A stretch of 64,000 nucleotides of DNA from Pelodera strongyloides. Lineage: Eukaryota; Nematoda; Chromadorea; Rhabditida; Rhabditidae. Location: the NCBI GenBank assembly GCA_036852015.1, contig JAANDG010000376.1, forward strand, positions 1 to 64,000, in the 5' to 3' direction. The notes below the pieces were generated by a model that saw only the letters and a program-made list of their open reading frames with translations, was not told where the DNA came from and ran no database searches. Both the position numbers and the translations under genes were made by a program. This document shows, in pieces, positions 22,306-31,768 of the stretch (its first letter is position 1; every line of letters starts with the position of its first letter).

Positions 22306-24120
22306 TTATAGGAGGCCTAAAAATGTTGCCACTTCCCGTGGCTTATTCCATAAATTGGTAGGAATGAGCGTCGTGGGGTGGGCGGGGCATGTGAAGAGGT
22401 GGTGGACGTCGTGGGGGCTGTTTCCACAATCTGGGCAGGAGTCTGGAACGCTGTCGTCAACACGATGGAGGTAGTGGTTCGTGAATCTGCTGTGACCGGA
22501 GCGGAGTTGGCTGAGGGTGCATCTGACATTTCGCGGAAGATCTGCTTCTTCTTTGTGGATGTCTGGTGGCGGTCTCCCCCCCAGGATGGCGGGTGACTTG
22601 AGTGTGCGTTTTTCCTCGGCGACTGCTATGGTGTGGACTGCGCCGGCGACTGCCTTTGCGCAGCTTGGGTCGGAGGCTCCTGCGATAGCTGCCATGACCG
22701 TGTTCTTATGGGCCATGCGGGTGCTCGCTTTCATGTTGCGAGGCGGAAGGGGCTTCTGCAGGATTCCGTGACAGGCGTGGCTCGGATCAGAGGAGCGAGC
22801 GAGGAATTGAGCGGAGAGCATGTCCAGATGGCTGCGGACTTGCATTATCTTTGCCTCTGAGTGGAGGTGATCGATGTCTGCCATTTTGTGATTCCCTGTG
22901 ATGGTTCTGAGGGATGCATTCTGGGCACGCTGGATCGAGTCAATGGCGGAGGTGGAGACGAAGCTGGACCAGGCTGGGGCTGCATAGGCATACACTGCTT
23001 GGGAGATAGCCTTGTAGGTGAGGCGTAGCGTTTCCTTCTGGTTACCCCATGTGCTTCCTGCTAAGGCCTTGAGCACGTTGTTGCGTTGGGTGATGCGGGC
23101 AGCGACTCCTCTGGCATGTTGACTGAATGTGAACATCGTGTCGTAGGTGACGCCCAGTATCTTGGCAGTGTTGACTGTAGGGACCAGGACGTTTCCAACG
23201 GTTATGTTGAGGGTAGTCCGGTACTCCTTGCTGAATGGCGTGAGGAGCATCAGTTGGCTTTTAGCAGGGGAGATGGAGAGCTTGCGCGTCTTCAAGAAGT
23301 CTTCAATTGCTGGAAGAGCAGCTCGAAGATGGTCAGCCGCAGCCGAGATGGTGGGTTCAGAGGCCCATACGGTTATGTCGTCGGCATAAGATATGACCTT
23401 GACCTTGTGTTGGTGGTCCGGGAGGTCCTTGAGGTATAAGTTGAAGAGGGTAGGTGATAGAGCGCTACCCTGTGGAACTCCGCTTCGAATTTGTCCAGCT
23501 TTGGAGGTGGCTTCTCTGAAGGTGGTCCGTGCTGTTCTGCCTCTGAGATAGTTGGCCAGCCACTTCTTGGCGTAGTCGGGAGTGTCCGTCTTGAGCACCA
23601 GGTCTGTGAGCTTGTGGATGTCGAGGCTGTCGAAGGCCTTCGACATGTCAATGGCCATGAGAACGGTGCGACTGGCTGGTTTCTTTTGGTTGAAACCTTC
23701 TGCGATGTCCTCGGAAAGAGTGTGAAGCGCAGTCGTGGTTGATCTACCGGAGGTGAAACCGTGTTGGTGAGCCGCAGGTTGCATGTGTGGTCTTATGACT
23801 TCCAGGAGGAGACGTTCCATTATTTTGGCAATGGGTGATAGCAGAGAGATTGGACGATATCCCGAGCCGTTCGTTGCTTCTTTGCCTGGCTTCAGAAGGG
23901 GGAGTATGATGGATGATTTCCATATCATCGGTATCCTGCAGCTTCTGAGGGAGTCGTTGATGATGTGGGTGACTGCTGCTATGCCTCGTTTGCCCAGATG
24001 ATGTAGCATGACGGGTGCGAGTCCGTCAGGGCCGATGGCACGCGATTTCTTGGATCTCCTGATGGCCGTTCCGACTTCTGTTGTAGTGAAGTCTTCGAAG
24101 TCTTGAGTGGACAGTTCTTG
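22306..24120 (-). CDS. Retrotransposon reverse transcriptase part (frameshifted from the endonuclease)
   Basis: In the second frame the protein is readable from about 24120 (DFEDFTTTEVGTAIRRSK, GPDGLAP) to the stop at 22306. RT landmarks: YRPISLLS, GFTSGRSTTTAL, MSKAFDSLD, SGVPQGSALSP, and the active-site box SYADD (23377-23388). The thumb follows, and near the C-terminus there is a CPDCGN...HHLFTCP knuckle. The endonuclease frame runs past this point by 1 nt offset, and upstream this frame has a stop, so the copy needs a frameshift to be made as one protein. The defect is either a real inactivating indel or an assembly error; everything else looks functional. Confidence 0.88.
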   Translation of the reverse strand, partial: QELSTQDFEDFTTTEVGTAIRRSKKSRAIGPDGLAPVMLHHLGKRGIAAVTHIINDSLRSCRIPMIWKSSIILPLLKPGKEATNGSGYRPISLLSPIAKIMERLLLEVIRPHMQPAAHQHGFTSGRSTTTALHTLSEDIAEGFNQKKPASRTVLMAIDMSKAFDSLDIHKLTDLVLKTDTPDYAKKWLANYLRGRTARTTFREATSKAGQIRSGVPQGSALSPTLFNLYLKDLPDHQHKVKVISYADDITVWASEPTISAAADHLRAALPAIEDFLKTRKLSISPAKSQLMLLTPFSKEYRTTLNITVGNVLVPTVNTAKILGVTYDTMFTFSQHARGVAARITQRNNVLKALAGSTWGNQKETLRLTYKAISQAVYAYAAPAWSSFVSTSAIDSIQRAQNASLRTITGNHKMADIDHLHSEAKIMQVRSHLDMLSAQFLARSSDPSHACHGILQKPLPPRNMKASTRMAHKNTVMAAIAGASDPSCAKAVAGAVHTIAVAEEKRTLKSPAILGGRPPPDIHKEEADLPRNVRCTLSQLRSGHSRFTNHYLHRVDDSVPDSCPDCGNSPHDVHHLFTCPAHPTTLIPTNLWNKPREVATFLGLL

Positions 24121-25877
24121 AGTGTGTCTGCGTATTTCCTGTTGCCCTTGTCCGTGGAGTATTCAACGGGTCGGGTGAAACCTTTGTTGAAGCAGTTGGC
24201 GATGTTGTTGGACTCGGTGACCATATTGTTGCCAAATTCGACCGCGCAGTTTGGTGGAGGTCTGCCCTTGTCGTTAAGCATTTTGATGGTCTTCCAAAGC
24301 TTGTTGGCGTCCCGTTTTGGGTCAAACTCCTCCATGAACTGTCTCCATGTGTCACGTTTGTTTTTGTCGGTTGCCCTTCGGATCTTGATGTTGAGCGAGG
24401 CGATGTCCGGAGAGGAGGGGTCGTCTTCTCTGAGAGCGTCGCGTTGGGCCATCCAGTCGAGAATCTCCGGTGAGAGCGCCGATACCCTTTTGTGTACTCG
24501 ACCGCGAGGTATAGAGCTGGCGGCTGCAGTTTGCAGGATCTTCCGTAGGAAGGGCTCAGCTTGTGGGGCGGGTAAGCTAGGGATAGGGTAGGCCTCGAGT
24601 TTTTCTTCCACCAGTCTCTTGAAGCGAATCCAGTCAGCCTTGCCAAAGTTAGCGAAGGTCTGGTTGCGGTGTGTTCGGATGTACTTGGAGCCGACGAGCT
24701 CGGTGATGATGGGGAGGTGGTCGGAGCTGCCCGAGGTGATGGTCTTCCAGTTGACGTGAGGGAGGAGTTCAAGAGCGCAGATGGTGATGTCCGGAGAGGT
24801 TGGGCGACCGTTGGAGGGAATGCGTGTTGGGCAGTCTCGATTCACAGCTGCGAAGTCGTGTGCATCGATGGCGTCTGCAATGACGGTACCGCGGGTGTCT
24901 GAGTTGCTGGAGTACCAGGAAGCGTCGTGGGCATTGAAATCTCCCAGCACTATTGAGTTATCGCTATTGCGGAGGAAGTGAGAGATGTCAGCCTCGTATC
25001 CCGGGGCGCATGAGCTTGCTGGTGGGATGTAGATATTTGAGATGGTCAGAGGTTGTCCTTTAGCATCCGTAACGCGAATTGTGAGAGACTCCAGATGCGC
25101 GTCAGCAGGTGAGGGGATGACGGAGTAGTTCAACTCATGGCTGATTCCTGTTAGAAGGCCTCCACCAGGGTTGGGTCCGTTGCGATCCTTGCGTATCAGA
25201 GCGTAACCTGGTAAGACCGGTGACTTCGATCTTGCAGACAGTTTGGTTTCCTGTAGAACGACGATGTCGATTTTCCTTCTAGTGAGGATGTCGAGGATCT
25301 CCGTCGTTTTGCCGGCGATACCATTGCAGTTGTATTGCAGGATTCTGATGTCCGAAGGGCCGATGTTGGAGGAGTTGCAAGAGACGTTTGCTCCCTTTGA
25401 CCGCGAGGTCTTAGGGGCTGTGACAGGTGTCGGTAGAGCGGGTGTGATGACTGATATCGTTGGGGCCGGCGGTGTGCGAGTGGAGTGAGCGCAGGATGGA
25501 CAGGCGAAGGTTGCCTGGGTGTATTGTGACACTGACTGCAATCCGCTGCAGATGCTTTTGGTGTGAACCCAGTTTCGACATGTAGCGCATTGCACGCAGT
25601 TGGTGTTAGCTTTGCGTTTGCATGTGGTGCATAGCCATGTTGTTGTGGTTGGGCCAGGGTTTTCTTCGACGTCTCCGGCTTGAAGAAGTAGTAATCGGGA
25701 CAGACCAGCCGAATCGGGCTGTCCCTTAGTAGAAAAAAGTGATGTTGAGGATGAGTGAGGGAAGGTGAGGGTGAGAGTGATCTCGCGAGTGATCTTCCGA
25801 ACTGGTGTCCGGAGAAGGTGGGTAGATGTCCTTTGCAGTCCTTGGACTGTCGTGCTGCACCGCGTGAAGGCGGACAT
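23979..25877 (-). CDS. Retrotransposon polyprotein, 5' part: 2A - PHD-like finger - AP endonuclease
   Basis: ATG at 25877 is the first in the element. Residues 60-76 end GDVEENPGP, a canonical 2A ribosome-skipping motif (DxExNPG/P) preceded by a hydrophobic RLLLLQA stretch. Skipping would release a short leader peptide. Residues about 81-132 form a Cys/His cluster (WLCTTCK...CVQCATCRNWVH...CPSCA) like a PHD finger. Then comes an exonuclease-endonuclease-phosphatase domain with LQYNCNG, LQETKL, ISNIYIPP, VLGDFNAH and SGSSDHLPI, containing the catalytic N, E, D and SDH residues. The frame ends at 23979. The reverse transcriptase continues in another frame, so a single frameshift lies around 24.0-24.15 kb. 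Confidence 0.9.
   Translation of the reverse strand: MSAFTRCSTTVQGLQRTSTHLLRTPVRKITREITLTLTFPHSSSTSLFSTKGQPDSAGLSRLLLLQAGDVEENPGPTTTTWLCTTCKRKANTNCVQCATCRNWVHTKSICSGLQSVSQYTQATFACPSCAHSTRTPPAPTISVITPALPTPVTAPKTSRSKGANVSCNSSNIGPSDIRILQYNCNGIAGKTTEILDILTRRKIDIVVLQETKLSARSKSPVLPGYALIRKDRNGPNPGGGLLTGISHELNYSVIPSPADAHLESLTIRVTDAKGQPLTISNIYIPPASSCAPGYEADISHFLRNSDNSIVLGDFNAHDASWYSSNSDTRGTVIADAIDAHDFAAVNRDCPTRIPSNGRPTSPDITICALELLPHVNWKTITSGSSDHLPIITELVGSKYIRTHRNQTFANFGKADWIRFKRLVEEKLEAYPIPSLPAPQAEPFLRKILQTAAASSIPRGRVHKRVSALSPEILDWMAQRDALREDDPSSPDIASLNIKIRRATDKNKRDTWRQFMEEFDPKRDANKLWKTIKMLNDKGRPPPNCAVEFGNNMVTESNNIANCFNKGFTRPVEYSTDKGNRKYADTLKNCPLKTSKTSLQQKSERPSGDPRNRVPSALTDSHPSCYIIWANEA
25650..25700 (-). 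other. 2A ribosome-skipping peptide code
   Basis: Encodes the last 17 residues of the leader, ending GDVEENPG/P. The match to the DxExNPGP consensus is exact. In the families where 2A is known it separates the upstream peptide during translation. Confidence 0.88.
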
Positions 25878-25888
25878 CGTCGTAGCAC

Positions 25889-25901
25889 CAACGTACCACT
25901 T
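25889..25901. repeat. Target-site duplication, copy 2
   Basis: CAACGTACCACTT, identical to 22235-22247. Confidence 0.9.
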
Positions 25902-26051
25902 AGACGAGGGTTTTGTGGTCGGGTAGTCGGGTCCACCCCGGACGTCGTGGACGATCTCGTCGATATTGCCTTCGGCCAGGTTGGAGTGGCCATCAACAAA
26001 GAATTCCAGGAGCAAGGTGCCGACATGTCGGACAATCAGTCAGGTCCATAA
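25902..26051. other. Coding-like flank of the retrotransposon
   Basis: GC-rich in wobble positions and open on both strands. The + reading (VVGSTPDVVDDLVDIAFGQV...) ends in TAA at 26049-26051. The - reading (GHSNLAEGNIDEIVHDVRGG) runs straight into the element. It may be an exon, or part of an older mobile element, hit by the LINE. No family recognised. Confidence 0.3.
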
Positions 26052-26059
26052 CGGATTTA

Positions 26060-27165
26060 AGCCTGCAAATAAGAAACAACTGAGGTACAGATAGGAAACT
26101 TCGATCAAAAATTATAAGCCTTCAGAATACGCGATTCACGGGTTAACGGGCAACAGATGATACAAAACATGCAGGAAGCGCGACAAAAAGAATGATTCAA
26201 TCACAAATTATAAAGTCTAAACTTTCATCCTTAGGCGGATAAACTTTGGAAAAACGGCATTTTGCGCTTTTGACGTTACAAAATGTGCGAGTTTACGGCA
26301 AAAGGGCGCAAAAGGGCGCGCGATTTAAAAAAAAACTGGTTAATTCAGTGTGAAAGAAACTAAAGATAAAGATGCGTTAAAAGGTAAAAGTATGATTAGA
26401 AACAAGTTAAGAACAGATCACACGGTCGGATAGCTGGAAGCCAAATCAGATTTCAATTTAGAATAACCGAATTTTCATCACCGGAAATGCAAAAACTTTC
26501 ATATGCTAATTTACCGTAGTTTTTTTTTGCGCGAAAACAACACAGGCTAAAATGAGGCTAAACTCGGTCAAATGCGTTGCAACACAAATATGTAAAAAGC
26601 CGAACGAAGAGTATGGTTTTATCTAAAAATGGGAACTCAAATGGGTCACTAATTACCATGCGATACATGAACGGAATGTGAGAAGGCGCGAAAATAGAGA
26701 GAGGGAGGAGGAAAGGCGAGGGATGAAACGGTAGAGGAAAAGTGAGGGAGGAAAAGAGGAGGGACAGTGAGGGAGGAACTGATGGAGGAAAAGCGAGGGG
26801 TGAAAAGATAGAGGAAAAGTGAGGGAGGAAAAGAGAAGAGCACTAAGAGAGAGAGAGAGAGAGAGAGAGTGATTAATGACCCCACTTAAACTAGTATCAT
26901 AACACAAACTACTACTGACAGTCACATTGTTTTTCCTTTATAAGATACACTATATAAGGCACGTTTTTAGTAAAGATGGGGTGCCCATGACATGAGCCCA
27001 CTCTTTATAGATGTTATAAGACACGGTGCAAAATACTACAAATGGAACAGTGACGAATTGCAAGCGAACAGGCAGGAGGTCTCTCTGCAAGAAAGTTTCT
27101 TGCAAAAGAGAGAAGATCGGATCAAGGCAAGCAATTAAGTAATTAAAAGAATTAATCACCTTTCA
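26060..27165. other. Intergenic, with polypurine tract
   Basis: No gene recognised. 26688-26872 is almost pure purine, built from diverged units of AGAGGAAAAGTGAGGGAGGA and ending in (GA)n. Confidence 0.6.
26688..26872. repeat. Polypurine minisatellite plus (GA)n
   Basis: About 185 nt with few pyrimidines and repeating GAGGAAAAGTGAGGGAGGAA units. Such tracts can form triplex DNA; that is inference. Confidence 0.75.
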
Positions 27166-27167
27166 AC

Positions 27168-27345
27168 GAAACTCAAGAGTTGCGCGCGGCAACAGTTTGT
27201 GGGTGTTTCCCGCAAAAGAATTTGATGCGCGCCGCAAAAGTTTTTTCACCGACTCTGGTTGCCGTTTTGGTGCGGGAAACACCCCCAAACTGTTGCGGGA
27301 AACACCCCCAAACCGTTGCCGAAAAGGTGCGGAAACGGTGCGGGA
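27168..27345. repeat. GC-rich GTTGCGCGCCGC repeat family (copy 2)
   Basis: Shares CTCAAGAGTTGCGCGCGGCA, GGGTGTTTCCCGCA and TTGCGGGAAACACCCCCAAA with 16860-16993 in inverse orientation. Confidence 0.75.
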
Positions 27346-27371
27346 TAAGTAGCAACTGCAAAAAGAAAGCA

Positions 27372-27448
27372 GCGTGTTGGATTCGAACCCTACACTCTTG
27401 TTAGATAATTTCCCTGAACAGCGCCTTAGACCACTCGGTCTCACAACA
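27372..27448 (-). pseudogene. tRNA-Leu-like sequence, probably a pseudogene
   Basis: On the minus strand an A-box region (GAGACCGAGTGGTCTAAGGCG) and a perfect B-box (GGTTCGAATCC) have tRNA-Leu character. The acceptor arms do not pair and the anticodon stem is broken unless an unusual insertion is assumed. It lies between two blocks of the GC-rich repeat family. Confidence 0.5.
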
Positions 27449-27525
27449 CATGTGGGATCTGTGCTTGCGGAAAAATACTAGTACAACAACTGCACTTACG
27501 GCCGATCCTCCGAGCGCTTTCAAAA

Positions 27526-27780
27526 ACGTTGCCGAAAAGGTGCGGAAATGGTGCGGGGCGCAAGTTGCGCCCCGCACCATTTCCGCACCGTTTCCGCACC
27601 TTTTGGGGAAACAATTTGCGCGCCATTTCTATTCCGCGCGCATTTTGTTTCCCATTCCTTTGCGGCGCGCATTTTGTTTCCCGAAATGGTGCGGCGCGCA
27701 ACTCATCGGCTCTCAGTGTTGCGGCGCGCATTTTGTTTCCCGAAATGGTGCGGCGCGCAACTCATCGGCTCTCAGTGTAG
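27526..27780. repeat. GC-rich GTTGCGCGCCGC repeat family (copy 3)
   Basis: Contains an inverted GGTGCGGGGCGCAAGTTGCG / CGCACCATTTCCGCACC pair and a direct duplication of about 60 nt (AATGGTGCGGCGCGCAACTC at 27684 and 27744). Confidence 0.75.
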
Positions 27781-28158
27781 GCTTAGGCGATTCTAGATAT
27801 ACCCCAACAACAATTTAATGTAATAATGAGTGTAACCCATGTTCGCCCACAAGAACTCCTACGAAAACAAGTAGGGTTTATAAGCAACCACGCTATTGCT
27901 AAAAGCATTCTAGTCGACATTCCACTTTATATTTTTTTATTATACTTTTGAGACGGATATAAGGATTGTTTTCTTTTTAGAAAAACGGATAGATCTTTAC
28001 ACATATATGTTTTACATTGATTTTTTTATACTTCTTTGATATAATTCTATATTTGTTATTTTAAAATGTATCTTGCCCTTTTATTTCTTTCACCGATAAA
28101 ACAATTTAATTACTATGTAAATATACTTTTTATAAAGAAAACATAGATTCCTATGTTT

Positions 28159-28283
28159 CACGGATAGATGTCTTTTAATGACAATGCCAAGGAATCTTTA
28201 GGAATTTATACCATTGTAAGATTAGGAGTCAGATTAAGATTAGGAAGTTATATTGTAAGTGGTAGTTTATCAGTTCGTTTAAT
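28159..28283. repeat. Permuted repeat pair, left copy (order X-Y)
   Basis: X starts CACGGATAGATGTCTTTTAA and Y is AGATTAGGAAGTTATATTGT...CAGTTCGTTTAAT. The same blocks recur 2.9 kb away in the order Y-X. Confidence 0.8.
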
Positions 28284-29045
28284 AATGTCTGTACGTCTGC
28301 GCTCTCTTGCCAGCCTCAGCTGGCAAGAGCTGGAACAGTTGGGGTGGTGCTGAAAAGAGCTAAGCCCCATTGAGAGGTTTTTGAATTAGCTTTCTCTGTT
28401 GTCTTAGTTTTTTTTTTGTTAGTAGTTTGCTTTCGTATTTTATATCATCTGAGTTATGTATATTACATTAATACCATATATGCTACCTCAGATTATTTAT
28501 GTATACTGTGTTCTTGCGCTTGAATATTATATTAGTAAGTATTTCGCAGACGAGTGCGCTATATATCCGACCACACACACATTACCACTTCACATCATCG
28601 CGGATATACATAACACTCAATTTCATACAAATAACGTTCTCAAACATTGCTGCGGTAGATCATTCAGAGAGCGGTATTATATGGCGACCGCGGTTTAGGT
28701 CATATTAATGATATTAATACACTTGTTTTTGTGCCGGTAGCGCCTTATAATTGAAAAGAGAGACCATTTTTCGTAAGATTGCCCATCCAATGTTCAACTT
28801 TGGAGTTTTTTAAGCGCATAAACGCACCGGTTAGCGTGCGCATTAATTTAAAAAAAAAACTTTTATAATAATTTATACATTGTCGGTCTCTCGAATTTTG
28901 GAGGGCAACATTTGTTACCATATTAAAAAGTTTAACCGGGCACATATGGGGACGCTCTATCGGCTCTATGTGTTCAACAGTACTTATTAAAGAAATTGCA
29001 ATAGATAAAAGGCACCGGAGGATCCCACATAAACTTGGTAATAAT

Positions 29046-29272
29046 GTAAGTGTAGGAGATCCTGCTTCTGCAGATGCAGATAGTAATTTATATTGTTTCG
29101 TAATAGTTGTTATTTAGAATCAGGATGTTTGTTAATTAGTTTGTAAGCAGGATCTCCTACACTTACAAGATCCTGCTTCTGCAGATGCAGATAGTAATTT
29201 ATATTGTTTCGTAATAGTTGTTATTTAGGATCAGGATGTTTGTTAATTAGTTTGTAAACAGGATCTCCACCC
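29046..29272. repeat. Tandem duplication of about 108 bp
   Basis: Two near-identical units from GATCCTGCTTCTGCAGATGC to AGTTTGTAARCAGGATCTCC. Each unit carries its own inverted ends (AGGAGATCCTGCT / AGCAGGATCTCCT). Confidence 0.85.
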
Positions 29273-31122
29273 GTAGGATAACACATGTTGCTTGTCTTTG
29301 TTGTTGTGCACCAGGAATAAACGGTGGTGGCTAACGCGTGTATTGCACAATCTACCGTACACGCATTTTATTCTTAATACAATATTGGCGGCGGGTGAAC
29401 GCCAATATTGATATGGCGACCGCGGAGGTCTGCCACTTTTCACCATTCCCCCGGCAGACTTCCGAACTTACAATCTTCGTCTGATTCAACAATTTCAACA
29501 CAACATTTTCATGATATTAAAAAAAAATCTGAACACTATGTCGGCAGATCGTCAGTATTTCACCCGAATTCCAACTATGCTGGTTTTGCCAACATCTGCA
29601 ATATAAACTTCTCTGCTAATATTGAGTACGCTATCCGGTCAAGAAAGTGTGAGGAACAACTGTTTATATTTCAGGAGCTGCAACCAAACCACCGGAAGCT
29701 AAGTTTCCATATAATTGATAGCTAGAGAAGTTCAATATATCTAGTGCATTCGTTAGTTACTGGACAATATTTTTAAAATTGAATAATTATCAAGTAAAAG
29801 ATTGAAAATTGTAACGATTAGCAGCCCCATAAGGACAACCCAGCTGTGCTAGGGATAGATATATTATTGAATGTAAATGGTAATATTTATGGACCCCGCT
29901 ATGATGATGTGCGAGACATCGCCGGCTAGGAAGGGAGGTTGGGCAGCTAGGGCTTGCCGGATCCCATTGATAGCCAGTTGGAGGGAAATAAAAAGAACTA
30001 TAGTTATCCAGAAGGGTTCGCTGAGAATAACTAGTCCTTATGTATTCATCGTTGAGTGAAGAAATAATTGTCCTAGGAGTTTGCTCTAGACTTTACTGTT
30101 AAGTTTTAATGATTGTGTTTACAACCAGAAGTTATTGTTGAATCATTTTGTTAGTCATTATGTTGCGTTAATATCTTGTATTTGTAAAGATCATGATAGA
30201 TGGCACACACATTTTTTAGCCACTAGAAGTTAACATCTAGAAAATGCTTATTTGAAGAAGTTATGAGATCATGTAATTGTTATTCATGGTTCGAGAAGAG
30301 CTGGGGTCCAGCTCTTGTTGGGAAACGGAGATGTAAGTAGTAGTAGTGGCTAGTGATTAATGTATTTTCATGCTTTGATATGTTGTTTCTTGGTTGATGA
30401 AATAGTACATCAGCTGTTGTTCAGTTTGAGTGTGTGTGTTCATTCTTGATCAACACCTCCTGCAGGAGGGTCGTGAGTATTTTATATGATGTAGTTTTAC
30501 TTAGTTTAATAAAGAATGCTTTATATATTATTTTATAGTGTATCAGCTAAATTCAGGAAGTTGATTAGATGCGTAAATATCTTCCTGGATTTACAATAAT
30601 ATGAAGTAGTCTTTATCTTTCTTCTATTTTCAGTCTTTTAAATTTTGTTAAGTGTGTTACATTAAACTAATACTAATAATACTAATAATGTTTTTGTTGT
30701 TGGTTTGCTTGTGTGGACTGACATAAATCAAAGAAGAGAAACGTAGGAACAGTGGACCAACTGTTCTTGGGTTTGTTCTCTAAGGAACGGAAATAAAGTG
30801 GTCATTCATTGCCGTTTATTTTGTTTGTGTGTAACAATTAACGAGGTGAAACAAATATCTAACCTATTACACTAACATTTTATTTTCCCAGTAAACAAGC
30901 CAATAGGTAGGAGAAGTTGTTGATCAAGAAAAGGAGGCGGAGCAAAGCTTCTCCCAAAATCCTACTTTTCTATTCCAATGCATAGTTTCTCTTGCGTTGG
31001 CTGTGAGCAGCCCACACAAAAGAAGTAACTCAAGGATCTGAATTAACTCTACAAGAAGTAACTCAAGGATTTGAAGCAACGCACGGAAGTAACATTTGAA
31101 GTAACGCACGGAAGGAGCAAGA

Positions 31123-31225
31123 AAGATTAGGAAGTTATATTGTAAGTGGTAGTTTATCAGTCCGTTTAATCACGGATAGATGTCTTTTAATGACAATGCC
31201 AAGGAATCTAGGAATTTATACCACA
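31123..31225. repeat. Permuted repeat pair, right copy (order Y-X)
   Basis: Y (AGATTAGGAAGTTATATTGT) is directly followed by X (CACGGATAGATGTCTTTTAA), the reverse order of the left copy but in the same orientation. Confidence 0.8.
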
Positions 31226-31585
31226 TTAGAGTAGTTTTATAGGTTATATTTTTTGCAGTGCACCGTGCGGGAACCGAACCTGGGTCTCTTACTATTAGGT
31301 ATTAGCATTCTTCCCCTCAACTTTTTATTTATTTATTTTTTTTGTGGTGCGCAGACACAGTTTATTTCTATTTATTTCTTGTATGGCCTTGTAGCCTTGA
31401 ATGTATTTATTTCTAGTATGGCCATAAAATTATTTTCTAGAAGTATAATTTAAAGCGGTAAAGCGGCCGGTTTCTGAAAAAATATGTGGCGTATGCAAAT
31501 GAAAATGACCGCGTGATGCTTTAGTTTAAGAATGCACATACTCATTGACATACAACATATGGGAATTCATTTTGGTTGCATGCGT

Positions 31586-31768
31586 TTAAAGCGAAATACC
31601 GGCCGGTTTTTGAAACGCATCTCAAGTACTTGCATGCCTATGCAGTTATGCGAAGTGGGGTCTAATTGGGGTCTAGTTTTTATTCTAATTTTGGCTCATT
31701 TGCATATGCTGCATAATAAAGCAGGTGTACGCAATGCGTTTCAAAAACCGGCCAGTATTTCGCTTTAA
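31586..31768. repeat. TTAA palindromic element, family 1 (copy f)
   Basis: TTAA ends and AGCGAAATACCGGCCGG terminus. A degenerate half copy (TTTAAAGCGGTAAAGCGGCC) starts at about 31450. Confidence 0.9.

Larger units (their letters stand above)
22248..25888 (-). mobile_element. Near-full-length non-LTR retrotransposon (APE-type LINE)
   Basis: 3.64 kb on the minus strand bounded by identical 13-bp target-site duplications. The 3' end carries a short (CAA)n tail (22248-22263 on the + strand reads TGTTGTTGTTGTTGTT) in place of poly(A). The coding region begins 12 nt inside the 5' end. Layout: 2A-like peptide, PHD-like zinc finger, endonuclease, reverse transcriptase, C-terminal CCHC-like knuckle. 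That layout resembles CR1/L2/Crack-like or related APE-type clades; the clade cannot be fixed by eye. The intact duplication and long frames show a young insertion. Confidence 0.9.

Noticed and set aside
24026..24772. 248-codon minus-strand frame inside the retrotransposon
   Set aside because: It is an out-of-frame Ser/Pro/Thr/Arg-rich shadow of the endonuclease region.
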